A stretch of DNA of 64,000 nt, taken from contig JANVCC010000121.1 of the NCBI GenBank assembly GCA_025345505.1, positions 68,350 through 132,349 on the forward strand, in the 5' to 3' direction. The notes under the pieces were generated by a model. That model was not told the origin of the DNA. It ran no database searches and saw only the letters and a list, made by a program, of their open reading frames with translations. Source of the DNA: Todiramphus chloris collaris. Lineage: Eukaryota; Chordata; Aves; Coraciiformes; Alcedinidae. Shown here piece by piece: positions 10,700-23,214 of this stretch. Both the position numbers and the translations under genes were made by a program. Each line of letters begins with the position of its first letter. Within the stretch, counting starts at the first letter, position 1.

Positions 10700-13600
10700 G
10701 CCTGGGCCTGTCCTACCGGCAGGGCGGTCTGGGGGAGACAAGGCGGCCGTGACAGGAAGAGCGCTGCCACAGACTCCTGGACGAGGTAGACAGGTGACTA
10801 TGGATCTATCTTCTTTACAGAAAGCATGAAAATGTTCACAGAAGTGATTTGCTTCTCTAGACTAAAATGGCCTAACGGCTTCTAAATTTTTTATAAGAAC
10901 TTATGGGGGAAAAAAAAAAAAAGGCTCCAGCACATTTAAAGCTGGAGGAATGTCTGTAAAACAACCAAACTCAAAGGACAACATCCCTTGACACTGGTTG
11001 AAACAGAAGATCTTGTGCAAAGAGTTTCTTTTAACTTCCAATATCACATAAATGTACTGTCACAGGTGGCAGGGATGTGACTCACAGATTTCCAGGGCTT
11101 TCTTCTTTCCCTGCACAGAGACTCTATATAAACTTCCCAGCAGTCTTAAGGCACCTGGAACTGGCCAACTTTTGATCAAGTTAATGGATGAAAAGATTTC
11201 CATCCTGAGGAGGCAGTGCAGAGGAAAGGGTGGCTGAGTCCCTGAAGGAGACAATATACCACTGTAAAGGCCACGAAGACGTGGAATGCTTAAATGCATA
11301 CCCGACTTCAGGCACATTAGTACTGTCACTAAAGTGAAAGTGGATGAGTAGTAGAGGGATTTTGAGTCCTGATGTGCTGTTTGGCCCAGAGGAGGCCAAG
11401 AGAGACAGGGATGAAGTCATATGGAGTTGGTACAGTTAATGTGACGATTTTGCTGTCTAGAGAACTGTGTCAGAAGTAGGATACACAGTTAACAGAGCTG
11501 ACTGGAAGGATCTTGACAGATCCTTCAGCCTACCCTGCAGGACTGGAACTGAACGGTAGCCAGTGTAAATTACCATGGATGTGTATTAACATAATTACTG
11601 GGCAAACTATCTAGTACAATCACTTTTGAAGTCAATTGTGTATCCTACTGCGTGAGCTAGATTGTTCCCTTGTTTAGTTTTAGTTTATTGCATATTCTTT
11701 TACTGATTAATGTGATTCATTCTTTTATTGTGGTTATTAATTATGCATTCTAGTTCATTTTACAATAGTATTCTCACGCCTCAATCATGAGTTTCGCTGT
11801 GCAGCCTGCAGTATAGCTACAGACGACATGTGCTCTGTGCTGAGTGACAGCTGATCAAATAGAATATTGCCATGCATGGGAAACTCTAATTGTTCATTGC
11901 AATTCAAGACAGGAAGCTAAAAATGCAGGAAACTGTCCATTTTCAGAAAAAAAAACCCTCAAAGCAAAATATTTGGCTTCCCTAAGCAGCTGTACTGGAA
12001 GCTCTCTTGACTATCCTTGTCTCCCCCGGCTGCTGTGCTAGACCTACCATGTTGCCTGGGCCCCAGCTTTGGGCTGTAGCCACCAGGACTGGGGTGCTCA
12101 GGGCAGAGCAGGACTCCACAGCAGCACACAGCGCATCACATCACCACACAGCGGCACACCTGCTGCACAGTGAGGCTCCTGTTGCCTCTTTTTTCAGCCC
12201 CAGTCACTCCAGAAGCCACTGACACAGGTTCCCTCAGAATCTGAGGAGAAGCCATCAGCAGGTCATCTCCCTGAAGCTACCACATTTGCACTCTGTTCTG
12301 CATGGTACTCCTGTTACTTTCAATTCTTTCCCATGGTTTTGTTTCTGCTGCTTTATGCAAGGCATATTGTGGATTAACAACATAAAGCAGTACTGAAACC
12401 TTCTGGTCAATAACTCACCTAGAGCTGCAAGTAACATCAGTGTTGTTAGAAAGCTTTGGCCCGTAATGCTAAACCACAAAATCTTCCTCAATTCCTTGTT
12501 GCCCAGTAGTGCTAAGACTCTTTTATCATGAACGCTAACAAGCAAATAAGCCTCTCCTCTTTTGTACATATACATCTTCATGCGTTAAGGCGGTGCCTTC
12601 ACATTAAATCTCATTTCGCACTGCCTTGAGCTACTTTGAGATGGCTCCTTATACGCTGCCCTTTTTATGCCTTGTATTATGGACTTAATGGAAGTTTAAA
12701 GGTTTACAGAGGAAAACCTCTGCCAAAGATGCAGAGGCTACAAAGGTGGGCACAGACACAGAAGAGGCTGTCACAGCTCCCCTGGTCTGGACCGCATGTA
12801 GGCTGGCCTGTGCCCATCAGGGTTGCTGGATGCTGAGCAGCCACTTCTGAACAGGCAGAGACAGGACCACAGACCCATCCTTCCTCCTTGGCCTCGACAA
12901 CACATCTTCCTCAGTCCAGCTGAGGATCTAACCCACTCTTTAAATACATTTGTACAGTATTATCAATTTTTTTTATTTACTTGTTCAGGGTATTAGGGAA
13001 TTCTTATTTTTATTAGCCTTTTCAGAAAAACAATAATTAGGTAGTACACAAATAATTTACTGGACACCCCCCCCAACATCAAAAGAGGATCCAGTTACAA
13101 TAAACACGTTATCGACTGTGACTCATTCGAGACCTTTCTTTCCTAAAGAATAAATCTGATAACAAAAATTTGTGTTTAAGCATCAAGAGACAGCTCTCTT
13201 CATTTCAGAACACCTTTCTGCTTTTCCTGTATCCCATGGCAAAGTGACCTAGTGTTGTACTCTGTGACAGGAAAACATTAATGGGCTTAAAATGCTATTA
13301 CCACAACACATTTTAATTTGCTTCCTTTACGTTTTAGACAGCTATCATTGTTCTATCAGCAAGGCAGATCTTACAGAAATAAAAAGGGATAAAAGAAAAA
13401 TGGGGTACCTCTCATCATTTTCTTTGTGCTGATCCTGCCATTACAGACAGCTCTAACACAGGTAGAGAGCAAACAACAGTTTAAGCATATCACCAATGTA
13501 ATAACAGGGCACCATCACTAGGGAATACTTCGTAAATGTTGAAGATGCTGAATAGACTAATCTCCAGCCCTTCAAGCCTGTAGCCAGGGCAGGCATTCTG

Positions 13601-14060
13601 CAAATAACCTGGAACTTGACTCTTGGCAGTAACAGTTCCCTGAAGAACTGAAGACATTTTTCAGAAAAGGGCTCCATAACTTTACAGAGGCTGAGCAACA
13701 TGAAATAATAAACATTTAATAAAGCACAGTTTAAGATAATTGATACCATTTGTCCTGCATTTTAGGAAGACCTAGAAAGTTGAAGCGTAACTGAAGTGAC
13801 TGCTTATTGCATTCAGCCTATGTCAGTGTGCTGCATTAGCCACCACATTTTTTGATTTGGGTATTTTTGTGGTGGAGGGACCTAAGCATTTATGTTTCTA
13901 AACTCGCAGGAGCTGTTGCTGGCTGGACAAAGGCAGTCCCACCTGAACGTTCCCAGGGATGACAAAATGCGTCAAGGGACACTGCCACGCTCGTCCCCGG
14001 GAGCTCAGAGCAACGGGGATGCTAACTGCAGGTACAGAGCTTGTGCAGGGAGAGGTTGTC
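10700..14060. other. Intergenic stretch between GRP and SEC11C
   Basis: Beyond the GRP CpG island this is ordinary AT-leaning DNA with short A- and T-runs. I recognise no exon, RNA gene or well-preserved repeat. Short open frames (up to about 108 codons) look random. Confidence 0.5.
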
Positions 14061-14065
14061 TTCAG

Positions 14066-14290
14066 AGCCACAGACTCACAGAATGGTTTGGGAAGGGACC
14101 TTCAAAGGACATCTGATACAGTTGTGCTGCAGGGAGCAGGGCCATCTGCAATGAGGACAGCTTGCTCAGAGCCCAGGCCAACCTCCCCTGCAATGGTGCC
14201 AGGGATGGGGCAGCCACCACCTCTCTGGGCAACGTGTTCCAGTGGCTCACCACCCACTCACTCACTCGCACGCCATGCCCACAGCATCTT
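14066..14290 (-). mobile_element. CR1 LINE 3' fragment (reverse orientation)
   Basis: On plus it reads CTCACAGAATGGTTTGGGAA, GGGACCTTCAAAGGACATCT, CCAGGGATGGGGCAGCCACC and CTCTCTGGGCAACGTGTTCC. These are hallmarks of the reverse complement of a CR1 3' end in birds. The element is about 225 bp, heavily 5'-truncated, and an A-rich run follows it. Confidence 0.9.
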
Positions 14291-14884
14291 GATCTTCCTA
14301 AAGAAAAACAAAAAAAAAAAAAGCAATAAAAATCATTTAGAGGTCTTGCTTTAAAATGCTCTTTTCCCCAGCAACACAATGCATGGTATTTCACCCCAAC
14401 AGCCAAGCCAGCCATCCTTATGGGGAGGGGTACCGATGCCTAGACAACATGTGGGCTGAGGTGAGGCAGCTACCACTGGATCGATGGAGCAAGCACTCCG
14501 CTTGTACTCTGTCAGTAGACCTGCCAATTATATCCTTCACCTGTCCTGGCTTCAAAGGGAAGCCGCAGCCTCAAAGCAGAGCAGGCAATTGAAGAAAGGA
14601 TTGTATTTGTAGAAAAGGGAAAGCAGCTTGATGCATCAAATATGTAGGGTCTTAACTCCCTTCTTTTTATTAGTCCGACCCATCTATAACTTGCCAAAAC
14701 ATATGCACAAACACAGTTTGTCCCCCACCTCTCCAGAGTGCACGCAAAATTCTGCTTGAAGCACAAGGAGCAGCATAAATTTATGTTCATCACTATAATT
14801 AAATATATTTATTACATAAATCTAATTTAGGGCTGGCTTGGGCCCTTTCTGCAAGTTATTTTAAAGATGATAAACAGATGAGTG

Positions 14885-15350
14885 GGATAGAATACAACGG
14901 ATTATTTCAGCTGGAAGGGACCTACAATCATCATCTGGTCCAACTGCCCCACCCCTTCAGGGCTGACCAGACACTAAGCAGGTTAAGGGCATTCTCCAAA
15001 TAAATGCCTTTTACACCCTGACAGGCTCTCCAGGGAGCCTGTTCCAGGGTTTGACTGCATTCTAGGTAAAGAAACGTTTCCTAGTGTTCAGTCTGAACCA
15101 TCCTGATGCAGCTCTGAGCCATTCCCAGGCATCCTGTCCCCGGATACCAGGCAGAAGAGCTCAGCACCTTCCTTTCCACATCCCCCCCTCAGGAAGCTGC
15201 AGAGGGCAATGAGGTTGCCCCTCAGCCTTGCCCTCTTCGAACTAGACCAACCTAGAGTGAAACCCCAGCTGCCCCTCCCAGGACTTGTCATCAGCGTGTT
15301 TGCCCTTCTCTGGACACATTTAAGGACCTTCACATTCTTCTGAAGTTTTA
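14885..15350 (-). mobile_element. CR1 LINE fragment, second subtype (reverse orientation)
   Basis: It contains CR1 words such as 'CAGCTGGAAGGGACCTACAA', 'GAGCCTGTTCCAGGGTTTGA', 'GTAAAGAAACGTTTCCTAGT', 'CAGGAAGCTGCAGAGGGCAA' and 'CTTCTCTGGACACATTTAAG', in the order of the reverse complement. It differs in sequence from the copy 600 bp to the left, so it is a separate insertion. Confidence 0.9.
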
Positions 15351-15359
15351 CACACAAGT

Positions 15360-17505
15360 TGTGTGTTACAGTTGATAAAATCTGAACAGCTCACTGTTCC
15401 AAAGGCCAAAGCCATTCCTCCTCCTCTGCCTTTATCATGCTCCTGGTTTGTTTCTCTGTTGTCCATCCATCCGTCCGTCCGTCCCTCCCCCCCCCCATTT
15501 TGCTGAGCCTGCTCATGTCTTTTCTCCTACATAAGATGTACCATGTTGTAGGGGTTTCACCACATTTTCAGCCTGTTCAATCATCTGCATAATAATTTTG
15601 TTTAGTGCTCAGCTGGAATTCTCTTTCCTAGACAGCAGGCATCACTGTGAAGAGTCTAGCTCCATATTCTTCACACCCTTCCCATGCAGACAAGAATTTT
15701 TCATATTTATGTAAGATTTATCTCTACAGCATCTGGTCCCAATACCTAAAAAACCTACTGTTTATCACCAAAGAGAAAAGCCATTACCTCTATGGTTGAA
15801 CAAGTTACTGTACACAGCTGACTGAGGTTGCTTTCGTGGATGCAATTAGATCTCTGGGCATCCAGCTACGACTGGGAAGCTAAACCAGGCCCACGTCATC
15901 ATTTGGTATTTCACTAAAGAGCAGATGCGGCGACACAGACAACCACACTTCACTCCACTGCACAGGTCAGTTCTGCAGCTTCAGATTTATCAAGAAGAGT
16001 TAAAACAAGACACAGGCTGTCCTAAGAAATACAATTTTTTTCCTGAACATGAACCCCCACATTATCCTTGCATTTTTTTACTAATCCATCTCAACACAGG
16101 AAAAATTTCCCATAATAATGTGTCCAACCTGCCATTTGGGTAGTGTCCAAAACCCCACTCACACAGAGCTGACTGATTGCACTGGGATAGGTGGATAGGA
16201 ATTCTGATTGCAGCAGTACTTGGGAAAAATAAAACATTAAAAAACCAAGCCAAACCTTATTACACATACACCATCTCCAAGAATTATTTTTTCATAACTC
16301 TGATGCTACACATCAGGGAAGACTGCATTAAAGATACCTAAATTATTCTGACATGCCATTTATTATATTCAATTTTAGTTCCACACAATTTGACACAAAA
16401 TAAGTCATTTTTATAATACAGTTTGTCACGAAAACTGCTTAGTAGGACACAAAAGAAGTAGTATTACTTCGAAAAATTCAGCAGTTGTCTGCCTTTCAGC
16501 ACTAGCTGTTACAACAGCAGAGGTGCCATTATTGCAGAAAAGTATATTTTTGTAGAGGTAAGGGAGTACAGAAGAAACAAAACTCCACAGGAAAGAAGCA
16601 CCATGCTGTTCCTTATCAAAGCCCCAAAAACAAAGCAAGTGAGGAAAACAAGTTCTGCTTTGTTGAAGGTACAACATTGACATTTGAAGTCAAAAAGAGA
16701 AAAATCCAGAATTTCATTTAAGACTGTTATCAGGTATCATACGATAGGAGATAACAATACGTTCTCAAAACAGAGACATGAGTTATGTATTACCCTTACT
16801 GGTAATATTACTTACGTATGATACCGTGCTATTCATTCAGTAATTTACATGTGTTAATAAAGCCCCATACAAACTTTTTGCTCGGCTTGCTTTACAGCTA
16901 GGAACGAAGGCAGAATGGTTAACAGCCTGAATTCTGTAAACATACAGACTCACTAAAAATTAGGCCTCTAAAAATCAGGCCATCGTATTTTTTGTCCATA
17001 CACCCCAAAGGAGCAAGTTTCAAATTTAAAGCTCCAAGTTTCCATTTCTCAGTTCTTAATCAGAATGAAAGACCCTTTCGTGTCTGTTTTTGTCAGCCAT
17101 ACCTAGACAACTTCCTTCAGGCATAAGCCTGACTAAACTCCTACAGCTCAGTACCTGTTCCAACCCATATGCATGTCCTTACAGGTATGAATAAAAACAG
17201 CCTGTGTGGTCCTGAAAAGAGAGGGTGCTGACAGTAAATATAACCAAGGAAAACCAAACAAAAACACACCCCCGACGAAAAAACCACTCCCCAAACCAAA
17301 CCACAAAAGAAAAAAAAAAGTGGGTTCAGATGCAGAGATGCAGTACCACTTACGAATAAACCATCACAGCACGTCAAGGGGTGCCCTAAGCTGCTTTAGC
17401 ACATGACAAGCAGTGCCTTCCAAACAAGTGGAAGGTGAACTGAAAGCAGCATCCTTTTAAGACAGTAAAGATGCCATTACACAATTAACCAACAGCCAAA
17501 AGCTT
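15360..17505. other. Intergenic stretch downstream of SEC11C
   Basis: No gene is recognised. A CCATCCAT/CCGT tetranucleotide microsatellite leading into a poly-C tract lies at about 15464-15497. The rest is unremarkable AT-rich DNA. Confidence 0.5.
15464..15497. repeat. (CCAT/CCGT)n microsatellite with poly-C
   Basis: Two CCAT units pass into three CCGT units and then a run of about ten C. This is a simple repeat without coding context. Confidence 0.85.
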
Positions 17506-17523
17506 TACTCGTTACTTGTACAG

Positions 17524-17529
17524 TTTATT
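17524..17529 (-). terminator. SEC11C: SEC11C polyadenylation signal (AATAAA)
   Basis: TTTATT on plus is AATAAA in the SEC11C sense, about 130 nt after the stop codon. An earlier AATAAA-like word lies only about 10 nt after the stop and is less likely to be the main signal. Confidence 0.55.
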
Positions 17530-17660
17530 TAGACAAGACAAGAGCTTGCACTGTTTAGTAATGGTATACAGAACTGAAAACATCTGAAATATATTAGGTG
17601 TTTCCCCCCCCCAGTGTATTTAACTTTGTTCTTGGGAAAGTGATTCTTTATTTTTTTTAC

Positions 17661-17714
17661 TTAGGATTCTCGTTTCAGCAGTACATATGCTCCCATTACT
17701 GCCAGAAGAGCATA
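17661..17714 (-). CDS. SEC11C: SEC11C coding exon 6
   Basis: It encodes [17 protein letters not shown] and TAA at 17663-17661. The acceptor is TTTTGCAG. This hydrophobic tail is the SEC11C-specific C-terminus. A 0.42 kb intron separates it from exon 5. Confidence 0.96.
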   Translation of the reverse strand, partial: YALLAVMGAYVLLKRES

Positions 17715-20700
17715 CTGCAAAAGAAAATAGAGAATAAAGACTGATTAGAACTGCTCTTCACAGAAGCTCCGAAACCACAAGTTGTTCAAAGTGTGCCCTC
17801 TCCAATGTTACACTTTCTAAATGAATACACGGTTCTAGAGTTGTGCTACAGAATTACAGGAGTATTTTCATGTGATCATATTCATCATAAATAGGCACTG
17901 CAACTGCATGTACTTGGGAAACTCCTATAAATTCAACGTTTTCAAATTACTAGAAATAGCAAGTTCTACTGAATAACAAACAAGCTAAAATAAGGATAAA
18001 AACACACCTCATTTTATATTAGGTACCAAACCAAATAGCAAATTATTAAGATGCACTCTTGCATGCAAGATTCTTATTATCTTTATTTGCTGTTTTAGTT
18101 TTAAACTCAAGTATGCAAAAGTTTGTGTACATACCTTGAATTTTGGATAGTCATTCATTATTATAGTTACCATACCAACATAAGGCAAAAATCTGTAATC
18201 AACAAAATAAATTACTGTAAAATTAACCCTCAAATATTACATGGAAATGTTTCAATGCACTCAGTCCTGAATATTTTAGTGTAAAACAAGCAAGTCATTA
18301 ATGCATATCTGAATGGGTAATTTAAAAAAGTATTTTTTCCCTTAGACAAAAATTTCATCAAGTGACTTGAGAAAAACCCTAAGACATTTAATCTCAGCTG
18401 GGGAATGGGACAAAGTCAAAAGTTCAAACCTTGCCTAAAGTTCCTGTGGAACAAAGGAGTCATTTCCTAGGAGTTTCTAGCAATTATGAGGCTACATTAG
18501 CTAAATTTGTATTTACTGGCGACTTTTGTTAAATGTGCCATTAAAAAAAAAAAGAATTAAAAAAAAATTCAACTCCCCACATCAGTGAGAGGACTGCAGA
18601 AAGCAACTTTGACAGATAAAATAGGTTTTTTTTTTAATTCCCATTTTATTTCAGGAATTAAAAATTACCATACCAGATCTAATGTGTACCAACAGCGGAA
18701 CTGATTTAAGTTCTAATTTTTCTTTGTTTAATTACAAAGAATAGCCATTTTGCATTACTTACCCTCTTGCTCTTCCAACAACATCTTTCTTCTCTAACCA
18801 GTTCTGACCTTCTTTGTATAAGCCTCTATCATCAACTTCATTATTATCCCCTTTAGTGAGAAATTTGATGTTCCCATTTTCTCTAGAAGGCAACGAGGTG
18901 ATAAACTAAATACCACCTTAATTAAAAGCCTCAGTTAACATCTACAAAGCATAAAGGAGATGAAAAGTACTATGAGATTAGATAACAGTGTTTACTTCCA
19001 GTCCTGCTTGTCTTGCATATTTAGCAAACATCATTAAATAATCAACATTACAGACTTTACTGATAGAGTCAATAGATTTTAACATGAAATGGTTTTTAAA
19101 ACACTTCTAGATTGTCATTTGATGTAAGCAATTACATAGCGGACATCACAGGGATACTGTCCTTCCAGAGCAGGTACTTAACTTAGTCAACAAAAGCAGC
19201 ATGTGCTTATCTGGGAAAAAACCCCAACGCTCTGCATTTTAGACAGAAGAGAGCTGCTAATTGCAAGTAATGGTATCAAGAAACAGGGATTTTTTGAGGA
19301 CAGCTGAAAAGGTGTTACAAAAAAAAAAAAAGATAATTCTTAGACACACATTTGTTTAAAAAAAAAACCCCAAAAAGCATGGAAACACAGATACTACATA
19401 AAAAAACCACCTTCCGTTCATGGCCACGACTTCCTGAGGAGCAAGCACGTCAATGCTCGCCACCTCCAGGTTAGCTTTTTTGCTGTGCAGCATTAAACAG
19501 AATTGCCTCTCTTGTCTGAGAGGGAACTGTTTATCAGAACAGGCACACACAACAAAGGTAAATACAAGAAATCTACCTGTTGCTTTTCAGCACAAATTGT
19601 TGTTGGCATTGTGACTAATAGATATAAAAAGAGTAAGAATTTCCTCTTTCATTTCAACTCAAACCTCTTTTCTGGAAAACTTTTGTTAGCGAAGATGACA
19701 TACTCGTCAGACCCTACCTATAGGTCTGATTCTGAATCTTCGCCTTCCTTCAGAGATCTGCCTTTAGCAGTAGCTATTTCTCACAGCCAAACCCCGGATT
19801 CTACCACAGTCAGCACAGAGGGGACTCTGCTCCCACACCTATTGCTACTGCTGGCAAAATTAACTTGCATATTCTGTGTTACTGGACTCCTCTTCGGCAT
19901 AGTTTACCTACTTCATGTCTGAGCAACTTCACTGAGGGGTGGGAGCTGGGCTCTCAAGAAGCGTGCCACAGAACTGGGGACAAAAGTGGATCACTTCCTG
20001 GAGATGAGCTTTATCTTACAGCATACCCTCGCTTGCCTTTTTCAGAAAATACTAACAAATTAAAATGTAATTGAAAGTCACAGTAAAGGAAACTATTTAG
20101 AAACAAGGCAAATGCTGAGTTGCATTACTTTTCATGTATTTTGATTACTCTGTGAACTATTGGAATGTCTCTGCCTTCAACTTTAAAAACAACTATTTCA
20201 CCAGCTCTGATTGGATCGTCATGGAAATTCGTTAAGAACAACAGGTCTCCTCTGTGAAAAGCCGGTTCCATGCTGCCACTACAAACAAAAAGAAAGAGTA
20301 TGTATTAGCACTATAGTAAATTAAAGAACCACAAAGAATGATGACAAAGAATATTTAATTATCACAGAAACTCATAGTTTTAACTGAAATCTGCAGCTCC
20401 ACCTATTCAGTTACACTACAGAGACAATTAACACAATCCAAACCTCAGGAAGTCTCAAGCTGAGCCAGCCTACAGAAGGCTTCCTTACTGACTCAGTGAA
20501 ACAAAGAAAGAAGCAGCAGTAAAGTAACAAAAAAAAAAAAAGTTTCCCAGTACAACAGGAAGTACCTATCTACACAGAAAACGTTTAGTTAACATAAGCA
20601 AGAGCTATGCTTATATCAGTGATTACCATTAATGATTAGAAAATCCCTGCCTTTTTTCAAAGCCAGACATAGCATCTTTCAGTCGGACTCCAGATCCCAC

Positions 20701-23003
20701 AACTAGTAACATGAAGAGACAATTGCCCTTAAAATGCTGGCATTTACTGCATACATTCCTTGCTGCCACACACTGTTTCTGCAAGGCTGAATCTCCTCAT
20801 GTATCAGCACTCAGGGGCCTAGAGAACTGTCTCTGTACATACCAGAAGACAAATATCACCAAGAGAGAAGCAACAAGTATAGTTTACTCATAAAAGGAGT
20901 ATTACTGTAATACAATTTTAAATATACATATAGTAATAAATAATAAAAACCCAACAACAATGAACAAACAAACAAAAACCACAACAAAAACAAGCCACCA
21001 ACCAAAGCCAAAACCAAAACAGACCAGAAAGTGTTCAATGGCTTCAGGAAGTGCAACACAGTAACTTACACACTTACTTATTTTCTTCAGGAGACAACAA
21101 AAGCTTCATAGGATTATGTGTATTTCTATTAAAGCAGAATTACTATTTTGGAATCCTAACACCTATCCAGGGATTACTATCCCTACATAGCAATATATAT
21201 AAGTAATCTTGAGTTTCTCTACTAATTAAGTGAATAAAATGAACTTTCAAAGGTTTTGCCCATCTACTGCTTCTACAAGCTTCCATGCAGACAAGATGGT
21301 AGTTACAAAAGCAGCCTTTGCTAAGTGTCCAAAACCAGAGTTAGAAGAAAGTAAGTGTTTGAGCATTTCTTTAAGTAGGTGGGCTCTCAAACTCCAAATC
21401 TACCCCATGGGGAAGGGGAGAAGACAAAGGACAAAACAACACTTGGCCTTTAACAAAAAAGCCTTAACATTGACTTACCTGAGCACCACCACAATGGGGC
21501 TTTCACTTCCAGTAACGACGATCAGCCCTTTCCAGATCATAAGGGCAGAAGACACTATCATAGCAAAATTTAAGACTTGGTAATACAGCTATATGAAACA
21601 AGAAAATTGTTTTTAGAAGTTACTGTGATGTATTTAGAAGTACAACATGGAATTTCAACCCATACACATCAATGAATCACAGTTCAGGCATGTGGACTTC
21701 TGTACTAAAATCACATTCTGATAGCTGCCCCACGAACAGGCTGCCGAGCAGCAATCTAGCTGTACGGACCGTACTGCAGCCCACCACGCAACTCACCCCT
21801 GGCTTGTTACGCCTGGCAATACTCCCAGTCGTCCATGCGAGAAGCCAGCAAACTCACTAGCAAGGAGGTCTAAAATATAGGAGACTATACAGCAGACGAT
21901 CAAACCTATTTTCATCACGTCCTGGGCTCCCATCGGAGCTCGTAAGTATTCAGAACACACAATAAGAAACACTGCAAGATCGCTAATAGCAGACTTTGTA
22001 CTATGACCAAATATTTTTGGTTAAAAAGAGGAGCTATGGGAATAGAAGAGAGACAACAAAAATCTTTTACCGATTTGACTAACTGTCTCAAAAATCTACT
22101 GCTTCACCAGCTGTTACAGCAGTGGATGCACTTTCTTCACACTACTTCCTTTTTTCTCGGCAACATGTAAAGATATTCTGGTAGAACACAACCCTGGCCA
22201 TCTGCATTTATCGTGTGGCTCAATGATATAAAATACGGAGCCAAAAATTCCCAGACCATTATGCCAGTTTGGAAAAAATATATGCTGCTGGGCTTTTCAA
22301 GTATATGACCCACTGAACTTCGCAGGGGTCAAGCTTCAAAATCTGCTCTTAAGTATTACTGTGGTCTTAAAATGATTGATATGTGCCAAAAAAACCCCAC
22401 CACAAAACCGAAAAAATCATAATAAAAAAGAAAAAAAAACAAACTAAAACAACACAAACCCATAAAAAAACCTAACCAAAAAGCTTTCACAGCCTGGGAA
22501 TCAGGCATCTTGTCACCAGCCTTACGTTCTCCCTCCCAATCTCACTTGCACAGTCGCATAGCACAGACAAAACCAAGGCACCTTCATTGAACTACAAGAG
22601 TTCCAAGCCCCCCCCTTCGCCTCCCCATGCGGTACCTCCGCGCGAGGCCGGTTACCGGCAGGAATGTGAACACCCGCAGCTTCACCCCCCGGGACCGAAA
22701 CACCCGCGCAGCCGCAGCTCCCACCCCAGCATCTTGTGCTCCGGGGCGCAGGGAAGTGCAGAACGCGGGTGCGGTTGTGCCCGGGCCCCGGGCCCGCAGC
22801 TGCCGGCCCCAGCGCACCTTGGGTCACGCGGCCCTGGAGCGCGCCCACTTAGGCTCCGAAGCTCCGGAAACTCCGAGCGGCCTCCGCGTCCCGACCCGGC
22901 CCTCGGCCCGCACGCCCCGGGGTCCCCCGCCTGGCCGGCTCCGGCAAGCCCCGGCCGCTACCTGCCGCTTGTTCATGCGCCGCAGGTCCCCGAAGAGATC
23001 CAT
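17661..23003 (-). CDS. SEC11C: Signal peptidase complex catalytic subunit SEC11C, join(23003..22962, 21588..21479, 20278..20129, 18882..18763, 18192..18135, 17714..17661)
   Basis: This is one of the two alternative catalytic subunits of the ER signal peptidase, which removes signal peptides in the lumen. It belongs to the S26 serine peptidase family. Six in-phase exons give 177 residues. A short cytosolic N-terminus ([14 protein letters not shown]) precedes one membrane segment (about 17-40, ending in GLIVV). The catalytic serine is Ser53 in SGSMEP, the histidine is His93 in PIVHRV, and the acidic residue is Asp119 in the [10 protein letters not shown] motif. The tail [13 protein letters not shown] identifies SEC11C rather than SEC11A. 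The N-terminus lacks about 15 residues of the human protein. No upstream in-frame ATG fits better, because the long upstream frame is CpG-island noise. All intron phases agree and there are no disabling changes. Confidence 0.97.
18135..18192 (-). CDS. SEC11C: SEC11C coding exon 5
   Basis: It completes a Gly codon and encodes [19 protein letters not shown], a block shared by both SEC11 paralogues. The acceptor is GATTACAG and the donor is AAG followed by GTATGT. Length 58 nt. Confidence 0.96.
18763..18882 (-). CDS. SEC11C: SEC11C coding exon 4
   Basis: It encodes [20 protein letters not shown] through VVGRARG, including the catalytic-domain GDNN motif and Asp119. The acceptor is CCTTCTAG and the donor is AGAGG followed by GTAAGT. 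Length 120 nt. Confidence 0.96.
19695..19922 (+). CDS. Candidate 75-codon ORF with hydrophobic C-terminus, antisense within SEC11C intron 3
   Basis: An ATG with A at -3 (GCGAAGATGA) opens 75 codons ending in TGA. The first 40 or so residues are polar and Ser/Thr-rich ([20 protein letters not shown]). The last 27 or so are strongly hydrophobic, containing [10 protein letters not shown] and [12 protein letters not shown], which would suit a tail-anchored membrane microprotein. I do not recognise a family. No promoter, splice signal or poly(A) signal has been tied to it, so it may be chance. It is listed because its composition is unusual for random AT-rich intron sequence. Confidence 0.2.
   Translation: MTYSSDPTYRSDSESSPSFRDLPLAVAISHSQTPDSTTVSTEGTLLPHLLLLLAKLTCIFCVTGLLFGIVYLLHV
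20129..20278 (-). CDS. SEC11C: SEC11C coding exon 3
   Basis: It encodes the catalytic core from [18 protein letters not shown], with Ser53, through [12 protein letters not shown], with His93. The acceptor is GTTTGTAG and the donor is GAAAA followed by GTAATG. Length 150 nt. Confidence 0.97.
21479..21588 (-). CDS. SEC11C: SEC11C coding exon 2
   Basis: It encodes [20 protein letters not shown] then [16 protein letters not shown], the transmembrane signal anchor and the start of the peptidase domain. The acceptor is TTTCATATAG and the donor is CTCAG followed by GTAAGT. Length 110 nt. Confidence 0.97.
22962..23003 (-). CDS. SEC11C: SEC11C coding exon 1
   Basis: It encodes [14 protein letters not shown]. 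The ATG lies in a good context (CCCGCCATGG) and the donor is CGGCAG followed by GTAGCG. Alignment with human SEC11C starts at its LDIFGDLKKMNKRQ, so the human N-terminal extension is absent here. Confidence 0.93.
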
Positions 23004-23142
23004 GGCGGGCCCGCGGGAAGGGCCCCACGCGGCCCCCCGGGCGTCTCCTCGGGGAAAGGTGCTCGCAGCCCGACCACCGGCCCTGACCGCTAGCGTCGAA
23101 GGCCGCCGGCCCAGGGGAAGCGGCGACGCGGGCGGCCCCTCT

Positions 23143-23161
23143 GTGCTCCGGGAGTTGTAGT
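23143..23161 (-). promoter_or_regulatory. SEC11C: ZNF143/Staf-type motif in the SEC11C promoter (site 1)
   Basis: The minus strand reads ACTACAACTCCCGGAGCAC, closely following the ZNF143 (SBS) consensus ACTACAAYTCCCRGMATGC over its first 14 bases. It lies about 140 bp upstream of the start codon, near where transcription should begin. Confidence 0.7.
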
Positions 23162-23214
23162 CTCCTTCCGCCCACCGCCCCGCCCACACTCGGCGGGCCT
23201 CCGAGGGCATCTGG

